Assembly: GCA_001939145.1 (NCBI GenBank)
Contig: LSRX01000371.1
Coordinates: 523,375-587,374, forward strand
Reading direction: 5' to 3'
From: Symbiodinium microadriaticum
Taxonomy: Eukaryota; Sar; Dinophyceae; Suessiales; Symbiodiniaceae
DNA length: 64,000 bases
Shown one piece after another: positions 56,538 to 64,000 of this stretch; the stretch's first letter is position 1, and every line of letters begins with the position of its first letter. The notes under the pieces are model-generated. The model was not told where the DNA came from. It did not search any database and saw only the letters and a program-made list of their open reading frames with translations. Both the position numbers and the translations under genes were made by a program.

Positions 56538-58010
56538 CTACTTGAAGGGTAAGATGCCGTCACACTGATAGCAGGAGGTCGCTTCCCGATAAGCTCCTAT
56601 GTTCATGTCTGAACGACTGGAAAGTGAAGCAATCCATACCAAGCACCAGCTGCAGCATTCCAAAGCTATACGCTGCACATCCTTGTCTCCTTTCAGTATG
56701 AAATGAAAAATTATGAGATGTTTTTGCCTAGCTGTTGTTTCTGTTCCGCACATGCAGATAACACCGCAGAGAAGGCAGAAAAGCTCTCGCAAATCTTTTT
56801 GAGGTGCCGGCTCCGCTGCGGGAACTTTTTGTGAGACAGTCTTCGCACTCTCTAGCAAAGTCTCGGGCAGAAGACAAGGAAGGACTGCGCCAGCCCAAGT
56901 TTCCGACGTAATTTGATGCTTCTTTTGAATGCCGCGGCCGAGGAGCTGGAGCCTCAGCACTTCGCGATGGAGCGAAGGCAAACTTGGACTTGTCCAGGTG
57001 TCACCGAAATCGCCGTCGGCAATGCCGTAACCACCTGTCAAAATGATCACGCTTCTCTCCAAAAGTACCGCTCGATGGCAATATCTGGGTTGCCATCCAG
57101 GGTCTGGCAAGTTCTTCCAGCAGATGTCTCGTCTCGAGTGGGACACTACAACCTTCCAGACTTGATTCAGGTGCTTATTGCCATCGAAACCTCCAAGCAA
57201 CAAGAAGCTGTCATTTTGAAGCGGGACGAGGGCTGCGCCGCTCAACGGTAGAGGACTTATTCCTTCCCATGTCAGCTCCGACCAAGTCGAACCAACGTCC
57301 GTACTCAACCACACATCGGCAAAGTACGTGTCTTCCCCTCTGCCACCAGCCAGCAGCAGGAATCCAGAACTTGTAGCTGCAGCAGCAGTTGCTGCACGAG
57401 GAGCAAATGGTGTGTTTGATGCAGCCTGCTCCCAAGTCTCGCCCCCGTCTGGGCTTCGCCACACATCGTTGAAGTACCGCCTCAACCCGACGCCCCCCAG
57501 GAGAACCAAGACCTCCGTCCCTGCAACATCCATGGCGATTAGTGAATGGCCATAGCGAGCAAGCCAGGGCCCCTCTCGCAAGTGCACCCATGTGCGGCCT
57601 GCAGAATCGTCGCTCCTCCACACATCCCGGTGCAGGCCGCGTCCACCTGTGCCACCGACCACCAGTGCACGGCCGCTCTTGAGACCTGCAGCTGCAAGCC
57701 CGCCTCGAGCTGGCCAGGGAGCGCTTGCTGTGCTGCACTCCCACGTGGCTCCAGCATCGCTGCTGTGCCACACGTCTTGCATCACGCGGCCACGTGAAAC
57801 GCCTCCTAGAATCAGCGTGCGGACGACGGGCGAAAGGTCGTCTCTGACAAGAATCAATGCATGATCACATCGGGCATGCCACTGCACTGGTGCAAGTGTC
57901 GCGGCCCATCGCGAGCCCAGCGCCAGCTCGGAGCCATCGCACCCATCCATTGCCGGGTTCCATAGGACGAAAGCTTGAGAAACTGTGGGCTGTGGGTGGG
58001 GCTGTGGCAC
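56538..58010 (-). CDS. Kelch/Asp-box six-bladed beta-propeller
   Basis: One uninterrupted 490-codon frame. Residues about 50-345 hold six blades of about 50 residues, each with a hydrophobic strand, GG, a spacer and DVW (DTW in the last): LILGGVSRGRVMQDVW, ALVVGGTGGRGLHRDVW, VLLGGVGLRRYFNDVW, LLAGGRGEDTYFADVW, LLGGFDGNKHLNQVW, ILTGGYGIADGDFGDTW. Blades 1, 3 and 4 carry the exact Asp-box S-x-D-x-G-x-T-W (SSDAGATW, SPDGGETW, STDVGSTW); blade 2 has a one-residue insertion. Kelch and Asp-box repeats build beta-propellers that bind proteins or glycans. Residues 345-490 are not repeats and may be a C-terminal tail or read-through into an intron before the TAG-region stop. It is part of the giant gene or the last exon of a separate gene to its right. 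Confidence 0.75.
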   Translation of the reverse strand: MPQPHPQPTVSQAFVLWNPAMDGCDGSELALGSRWAATLAPVQWHARCDHALILVRDDLSPVVRTLILGGVSRGRVMQDVWHSSDAGATWECSTASAPWPARGGLAAAGLKSGRALVVGGTGGRGLHRDVWRSDDSAGRTWVHLREGPWLARYGHSLIAMDVAGTEVLVLLGGVGLRRYFNDVWRSPDGGETWEQAASNTPFAPRAATAAAATSSGFLLLAGGRGEDTYFADVWLSTDVGSTWSELTWEGISPLPLSGAALVPLQNDSFLLLGGFDGNKHLNQVWKVVVSHSRRDICWKNLPDPGWQPRYCHRAVLLERSVIILTGGYGIADGDFGDTWTSPSLPSLHREVLRLQLLGRGIQKKHQITSETWAGAVLPCLLPETLLESAKTVSQKVPAAEPAPQKDLRELFCLLCGVICMCGTETTARQKHLIIFHFILKGDKDVQRIALECCSWCLVWIASLSSRSDMNIGAYREATSCYQCDGILPFK

Positions 58011-58019
58011 CCCAGCCGT

Positions 58020-58785
58020 TTGGAAGAAAGAATCTGAACAGAAGTCCTTTATTCACCGAGCGGCTCATGAAGAGTTTGAAGCTGTGAATTTGGAGACCCT
58101 GCAGGTCGGTGCCTGGCCCGTGCCACGTGTCCTCAAGTGTCCTCACCTCACCTCACCGGACTCACCGGAACCGGCCTGAAGGAGGCTCCGTGGCCACCAG
58201 AATCGGCTCCGTGGCGTCTTGGAACGGCGTCGCTGCCACCAGAAAGCGAAAGTCATCGCCTCAGCCCGTCCCCGCGTGCTGGCTTCAGACTACCATGCTG
58301 CTTGCAACGGGCACTGCTGCCTGACTATCAGAATTTGGCAGCAAGGGGAACTTGGAATTTAATCGTTCTCTAGAAGGTACTCTGCTTCTCCTCCGGCACG
58401 CTCCCCTGGAGCATCTCAAGCCGTGCAGGACCCATCTTCACTTGCTCTCGCAACTCCCAGCCCAGAGGCTCGCGTCACACCCCTCTCACGCTGAGGCCGT
58501 GACCGACTAGGCCTGGAAAAGGCGTGGCGGCCAGATCTTGAATTATCCCAGGTTCCACCTGCAAGCAATGGTAGTTGCCAGCCGTCCTTGGCAATAGACT
58601 TCAATTCTGCCAAATGGCAAACGAGTCGGTCTTGGAAGGCCGAGTAGCATGTCTTGGTCTGGAAATCGAACCAGCACCGTGGTGCCGGTTATATAGACCC
58701 AGGGCACTGTGCCGTTTTGAGCCTTCGGGCTTTCTTGAGCTTCACTGCGTTGGGAGCAGGAGACTTACAAAGCGGCTTGAAAAGC
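58020..58785. other. Stretch without a supported gene, probably an intron
   Basis: Between the Big_5 exons and the propeller exon. It contains short imperfect repeats (CACCTCACC, and GGCTCCGTGGC with ACCAGAA) but no protein-like segment. Confidence 0.4.
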
Positions 58786-58789
58786 TTCA

Positions 58790-59121
58790 GGACCCGTTAC
58801 CAACTTGGAAGCTGGCATAGGCAGTTGGCAGCTCCACCGGAATAGAAAGAACAGTGTCATCCGCAGTGCTACACAATCCATCGTCCCCTGCATCCACCAA
58901 GCGAACTTCGCTGCCAGGCACAATCCTCAGAGAATGCAGGTTGACAAAACATCATAAATGCCCTGGGGTCGGTGCAGTCTCCGTGAAAACTTACTGATTG
59001 AGCTTGGTAACTGGATCCTCTCGCTGAAAACGAGCGAGATCCTCTGCGTGGTGCTGACGGCCAGGCTGCTGGACAGGGCCGGAACGCTGCTTACCATTCG
59101 AGGAGCTACGGTATCAAACTC
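58790..59121 (-). CDS. Giant protein: Big_5/SbsA-like Ig domain over two exons
   Basis: Exon 59121-59018 reads FDTVAPRMVSSVPALSS, then TTQRISLVFSER, and exon 58925 to about 58790 reads IVPGSEVRLVDAGDDGLCST, then VLSIPVELPTAYASF. Joined through AG|G they form the Big_5 pattern: 'D-x-x-x-P-x-V-x-S-x-x-P', a spacer, 'T-x-x-I-x-L-x-F-S-E-x-I', then charged strands. The 92-nt intron 59017-58926 is GA-AG, and both ends carry AGGAT, so exact position within the repeat is ambiguous by up to five bases without changing the protein. Big_5 domains are structural modules of surface-layer and adhesin proteins. Confidence 0.65.
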
Positions 59122-59199
59122 CTCGGCTGCAGCAGGCAGCGGCCGATCCAAACATCCCCATCCACCATTCAACACTAGAAGCTCTTTCAATAGCTCTGC

Positions 59200-60400
59200 T
59201 GCAGCGCTGCACTACAAGTTCGAAGCCAATGCATGGTCTCAGAAGTGTGGGAGCCACGGCACATTCCCAAAGATCATAGACAGATCGGAGGACAGTGACA
59301 CACACTCCTCTGTGTATCCGAATGACTGAAGGGTGTACCACATGCCTTAGGACCAGCAGCTCCAAGCCAGTAGTCAAGCTTCACCAGGTATTACATGGTG
59401 CAGCAGAGCGGCCGCCAACATAAAACTGTACCTGTGCAGCAGTGAGCAGCCTGACCACCTCTACAGCAGCTCACCAACTTCGAGTCAACACTTTGTCGGC
59501 CAGTAGCATAGATCTCGTCAGGCTTCACCTCCCCCACTTTCCCTTGCAGTCTCAGTGATCGCGCATAAAGGCCGGGTGACTTCCTCAGCTCACCCCCATT
59601 TTGCGCTTATCTGCTGCAACCACCCGGGTCGGCGACCACAGCGACCGAGGCCAGCACACGTGCAAACCGATCCAGCTCCCGGGCACATTGCTGTCACTCC
59701 ACCAGCACGTCCCCGTACTGGCCGAGATAAATGCACGTCATCGCTTCACCGACATGTAGCACAACCAGTCTTATGTTGCTGGACAACCTGGTGCTATCCC
59801 CGCTCGCCCCGCACCTGCTACAGTAAGCAAATGACTTCAGCAGTGTCACACAAAGCCTGCTTGAGTAGAATAAACTCATACGTTTTGGTTCCTTTCATGG
59901 CTACGCTGGAAGCTGGAGACTGACGAGACTTGGGTGTCCACGAAACGTTGTGATCGGAGCGGATGGCACGTGCAGAAGTTAACTGGGTGCCAGCTCTTCG
60001 AGGCCTCTGGGCTCGTCTCGGCCGTGGCCTTATCGAATTGTGTAACTTTGCTGGACGTTGTGAGGAACAAGAGGAATCCTGCTTCTTGGGCAGCCTGGGC
60101 TTAGTGACTTAGCCACCCCAGGCTGGGGCAGAATTTCATGACATGACACTTATGACATGACAATGCCGGCTTTCTCGAGGCATGCTTCTCCATTCCCCCG
60201 GCCTCTGATCGAAAGCCAAGTTCGCCTCGAACTCACTGAACTCCTGGCACAACGACATGTTGGACTCTTCCGCTTGAGCACAGACAACTTTTTTCCGCGT
60301 CCTGCCAGGTGGAGGTATTTGCTTCACTGCTCGATGCAGGTGTCCCCTGCATCAGATCTGTCGTGCAGTCACTCGACAGGAAGAACCTCGGGAAGCGCGA
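59200..60400. other. Mostly unassigned, probably intronic
   Basis: No protein-like minus segment with supporting motifs was found; plus-strand frames are short and Ser/Pro/His-rich. Confidence 0.35.
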
Positions 60401-60439
60401 AGAGCCCGAGCGGCAGGCGCCAATCGCCCTTTTGCCCCT

Positions 60440-60930
60440 TCAAGCTGTGCCAAAGCCCCTGATGGCACTGAGCGCCGGGCTGCAGCTCGCACACATACCA
60501 ACCCCCAGGCTGACCGACTTCATCGCTGATGTTCCCCGAAGTCAGGCGCCAACCCAGTGGCGTTGAGCTTGCGAGGCCTGAACGAACCGAGGGCTCCGCT
60601 CTTCCGTGAACTTTACGAACGTCGGAAACCCTGGCCTGTCCGAAAGGTGAAGTCCTTCGCCAAGACACCAGGGAAGTCGACGCCTGCTCAGCTTCGCTCC
60701 CCTAGGCCTAGGCCACCCCTTCCTTTGTGGGCCCAGCGACCTGAAATGTCGCGGATGGCTCCCGGCGGAATCACAAACTGGTGGAGGTTCAGTCCGCGGA
60801 GGCGCTCGGAGTGCTTGATCAAAACCAGGTGCTTATTGAAAGATACTGAGAAAGCATCGTGAACCGATATGTCTATCACGCGGTCATCCATATTCCCAAC
60901 CTGCACGCTGCTGATGACAACTTGCAACAT
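60440..60930 (-). CDS. Giant protein: Big_5/SbsA-like Ig domain exon
   Basis: About 60920-60720 reads VVISSVQVGNMDDRVIDISV, then FSVSFNKHLVLIKHSERL and LHQFVIPPGAIRDISGRW. The last is the SbsA/Big_5 signature 'Y-x-V-x-I-P-x-G-A-I-x-D-x-x-G', preceded by 'v-S-F-N-K-x-L'. About 60590-60450 (GWRLTSGNISDEVGQPGGWY) may be the next exon. Similar to the domain at 58.8-59.1 kb but divergent in sequence. Confidence 0.5.
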
Positions 60931-61429
60931 TTCAATGAGAGATAAGGATGAATGCTATCTAAGCAGCGGCGCCGCACAGATTGTCAGCTCCGCAGTCCTG
61001 ACCAAAGGTTTTGCAGGCGGAGAGAGGACTCGCCGGCTATGCAACATGCATCTAAGCTTCCACGATATGAAAGTATCCCTCGCCGGCTTGCACCCAATCA
61101 TTGAACGTTAGAAGCACCTCACTTGCAGCTCCGGGCACAAAGCTATCAAACATTTACCCGGGTCATTCAGGCATCCTCGCGACGGACACAGCCACTGTGG
61201 AAACTGCACTAGGCCCATGCATGCCTCCACAAATTGAGCCTGGCAACTTGGAAGTCTGATGTGCTCACTTCTGTCGACCCATTGGCGGGCACGGTCGACA
61301 TGAGGTAGGGTCCGGTGGAGAGCGCTGGTGCCTGGGACTTGCACGGCCGAACGCCCTCCTATCTATTTCATTCTGATTCTATGCGAAAACCCTATGAAAC
61401 GAAAGCAATCTATCCCAGCTGGAAGCTGC

Positions 61430-62080
61430 CAAATGGCAGTGACCGGAGTGTCCCACGGGATGTGCACCTCCAACTGGTCCAGGCATGTCTGCATCGTTGC
61501 AAAAGAGGCATGCAGGTTGAGCCTGTCCAGGGATTGCTGCCGCACGTCAACTCTGGAACTTGCACTGTGATTTTTTGAAGTCCCCAATGGGACCTGGTTC
61601 GCGGGGCGAGGGACGCACTGAAAATAGACACGTCCTGTTGGATTACCTGCTCGTTGGCATTCGCTCGGCTTACCAACTCCGCAGTGGTGCAGTGAACTGG
61701 CAGTGGCATGGCGAAGGTCAGGCCATCTGCCAAGCTCAAATTCAACTCGAAGTAGGTTGGCGAGTCCAGTTCCACCGGCCAAGGGTGCGTGCTTTCATCC
61801 GCTTCAAGCTGCAAGACGGTGCTCAGTGTCATGTTCGCTCCCTGCAAGACTTCCACCGCACCAGCAGCTGAAGACTTCGTTGCTACCAACTGCAAGGCTG
61901 GCGATACTGGCATAGTAACATTGACCATCTCCATGGGCTCTTCTGCCTGGAGGCTGCACCGTAGCGGCACCGACGACGCACACGCAACAAAGGCCCCGGC
62001 CAGGCCTCAGAGGGCAGCACCACCAGGTCCATGGTTCCCAAGATCAGATCCCGTGGATCATCCGCAGACCTTGCGTCGAA
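61430..62080 (-). CDS. Giant protein: exon candidates with strand-rich segments
   Basis: About 61970-61690 reads MEMVNVTMPVSPALQLVATK, LQGANMTLSTVLQLEADES and SPTYFELNLSLADGLTFAMP. In a shifted frame 61580-61440 reads QQSLDRLNLHASFATMQTCL, then DQLEVHIPWDTPV. A short piece at about 62080-62000 (DPRDLILGTMDLVVLPSEAW) is also plausible. Several N-x-T/S sites are present. The segments alternate like extracellular beta domains, but no diagnostic repeat motif is complete. Confidence 0.45.
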
Positions 62081-62559
62081 GCGGCAAGCAGCCAAGCCCC
62101 GAACTGCCTGGAGTTAAGGCTGCTAAGGCCACCGAGAGGCAAGTATGCACGTATGTAGAGGCTGACTCTTGCTTCGGTCCCGAAAGGCTCCTCCTGTGCT
62201 CAAGAGAATGCTTGCAGCTGCAGCAGGCTTGTAGCTCAGCACAGCAGCCCCGGCAAGTGGCTGCGCCCAGGTCTATACAGTCTGCGTCCCCTCCTGACCA
62301 GCATCTGACAACCATCGATAGCACAAGTGCGGAAGCGTCGCATTGATCTCGGAGAGTTTGCCTAGGTTTCTATGTTTTACGAGAGCACACCAAGCGAGTT
62401 TCTGCCCAGAAGCCATGGAGAAACACTGCAGCCCCACCTGAAAATAGCATCTCACGTCTTCAAACTGGCTTCGCTTCAGGAACTATATTTGGAAGACCCC
62501 AGCCGTGAAACTACCTGGCCTGCGCGATGGGTATCCGCCAGCACACAGTCATTATCTGC

Positions 62560-62858
62560 TGCCGATCCGTTGAGGAATAAGTACCCGCGTCCTCCAGCCG
62601 CCTCAGCTCAAGTAGCGAAGCACTTAGATCTGCGAGTTGGCCCGGATTGAAGAGGAACAACACGACACGAGAGACAAGATGGACAAAAGGCCGCCGGTCC
62701 TTTGCTTTTACCGCTGAGGGCTCAACTGTAGCATGAAGCGGCCCCAGCACCACCTCCACAGTAACTGAATCACAGTCTTCCTGTGGACGCTGTCGCAGCG
62801 TGTCCACCGTCTGAACCTCGGACTCACACAGCTTGCGGTCCTGGCCCTGTTGGCTCAC
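62560..62858 (-). CDS. Giant protein: repeat-like exon
   Basis: Continuous frame of about 100 codons: SVTVEVVLGPLHATVEPSA, a basic loop, then HLVSRVVLFLFNPGQLADLS and ASLLELRRLEDAGTY. The order 'v-x-v-x-x-G-x-L', loop, 'F-x-x-x-x-L-A-D-L-x-x-x-L-x-x-L' is that of the tandem repeat, making this the most N-terminal repeat recognised. 62080-62500 holds nothing convincing. Confidence 0.5.
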
Positions 62859-62949
62859 TGCAAGGAATGGAGTGCAGCAACGGTGCCCCCAGCAGCTAAA
62901 ACTGCACCCGTGTCAAGAAATATGTGGTGCCGAGCAACCAGTAGGGCAT

Positions 62950-63829
62950 TTATATATGCGGCACTCTTGGATTCTTGGTAACCAGATGCCATGGCATAGA
63001 TAAGCATGTATTCGCCAACTTTGCGTACATCCTAGGCGTGCCATGGCTTGCCAGATGCTCGGAAACAAGCCGCTCCGGCCTCACGCATGTATCTTTCCTT
63101 GGCCGGGGATCGGTCCCATTGATCTCCAGCTCGTCAGCGATCTTCATATAAGCCTTTCGACATTCATTGCCGGCTGAAACGTGGCTGCAATGGCCTTTTG
63201 CCCACAAGACCCACAAACATCTCTATAATATCAAGCCGAGCCACATTGCACGTCACGGGTGGCTCCACATAGATAGGCACCTTCGTGTTTTTGCACAAGC
63301 TACATTCAAGCGAAGAGCGTTGCCAGTTCATCATGTCAGTGCAGGCGCCTCCGTAACGTTGGCATGCATGGAGTCCACAAGCTTGGACGTCACCCGCAGG
63401 AATGCGGAGCCTGTGAATCCTGGGAAGGGCTTGAAGCGAATCACCTGGCAAGCACCACTCCGCTGACTCCAAAACAAAGCATGGCTTTATCGAGAGCCTG
63501 AAGAGCAACATTGAGGTTTCGAAGGGTAGCACGAAGGGCCAGAAAAGTCCGAAGGCCAGCCCCGAAGCGGTGTTGCACATCCTGGGATGCATGAGCAATA
63601 CGGTGCATAACAGCAAGATGGAACAAGCAGCTACTGGCCCCACTGGCCCCACTGGTCCCATCAGCCCAGCTGCCGCTATGGCTTCCTCTGGCAAAAACTT
63701 GTTGTTGTATTGAGCAAGCTCCACCTCACCCCCATATGGAACGGAGACATTGCCTGAGTGCCAGCAAACACATTCAAAAGGTTCAAACCAAATGAGAAGC
63801 TTCAGCAACTGCCTCCAAGCAGCATTCAT
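62950..63829 (-). CDS. Weak exon candidates at the right edge
   Basis: A 221-codon minus frame (63829-63164) contains short plausible pieces (SVPYGGEVELAQYNNKFLPE; LECSLCKNTKVPIYVEPPVT) separated by less protein-like sequence. About 63180-63080 reads GNECRKAYMKIADELEINGT. They may be exons of the same gene. I see no signal peptide or start that would fix the 5' end. 63830-64000 holds nothing supported. Confidence 0.3.
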
Positions 63830-64000
63830 ATATTCTGCCTTCGTTCTGGTCGGCTGGGATCAGTTGCACCCCCAGCCCGCCAGCACGTGTCACGGGATCT
63901 TCCAAGCCTTTGGCTCTAGATCATGAGGCCGCATGAGTACATGATGATACCATGCATCCGTCGCCCCACCTGGTCGAGTTCTGTTGTGGTCGGCGTGGAA

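Larger units (their letters stand above)
25097..63829 (-). other. Span of the giant modular surface-protein gene (one gene or two)
   Basis: From about 63.8 to 25.1 kb nearly every kilobase holds a minus-strand segment that reads as extracellular protein, and the same repeat type recurs from 62 kb to 25 kb. At least nine VNDxP-type linkers and twelve YxP-type repeat cores were counted by eye. Continuity is inferred from strand, repeat type and intron style. The gap at 55.9-56.5 kb, with a stop codon ending the propeller frame at 56538, is the most likely place for a gene boundary. The N-terminus, signal peptide and any membrane anchor were not identified; the 5' end may lie beyond the right edge. 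Confidence 0.6.

Overview
The window looks like nuclear DNA of a dinoflagellate, most likely a symbiodiniacean. The main evidence is splicing. Wherever a protein motif fixes an exon-exon join, the intron starts with GC or GA far more often than GT, ends in AG, and is followed by a G in the next exon. I placed 19 such joins by eye: about 12 GC-AG, 6 GA-AG and 1 GT-AG, mostly 50-150 nt long. Other supporting traits are very short exons, trinucleotide arrays, low gene density in the left third, and every convincing coding segment lying on the minus strand, as expected for dinoflagellate unidirectional gene blocks. No rRNA, tRNA, CRISPR array or bacterial-type operon was seen. All exon calls come from reading the sequence, with no transcript or database support.

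Layout, left to right; the genes read right to left. 1-9 kb: sparse, with simple repeats, one long low-complexity minus ORF (1167-2015), scattered exon candidates and an inverted repeat whose arms resemble the dinoflagellate spliced leader (3686-3728). 9.2-9.9 kb: exons of an EF-hand protein. 10-15.5 kb: mostly unassigned, with hypothetical exon candidates. 15.9-19.6 kb: a voltage-gated cation channel. The S2-S3 segment, pore helix, S6 and two EF-hands can be rebuilt across at least ten tiny exons; a 560-bp trinucleotide array (17742-18300) lies in one of its introns. 20.6-24.6 kb: one or two unrecognised minus-strand genes.

25.1-63.8 kb: one giant minus-strand gene, or two adjacent ones, encoding a modular protein of bacterial-surface type. 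It runs off or close to the right edge. From N- to C-terminus (right to left) it shows Big_5/SbsA-like Ig domains (60.9-58.8 kb), a six-bladed Kelch/Asp-box propeller (58.0-57.0 kb), a long series of cadherin-like tandem repeats of the bacterial tandem-95/VCBS type (about 55-39 kb), a carboxypeptidase-regulatory-like domain and a DLDxH-type beta domain (39.3-37.7 kb), DUF4215 cysteine-rich repeats (36.8-35.1 kb), and more tandem repeats with an embedded LamG-like domain (34.9-25.1 kb). The repeats are marked by VNDxP-type linkers and L-x-Y-x-P-x-x-x-F-x-G-x-D cores. The likely product is a very large secreted or cell-surface adhesin-like protein. The channel and the EF-hand protein suggest calcium or membrane signalling nearby, but I see no evidence that the genes act together beyond sharing a strand.
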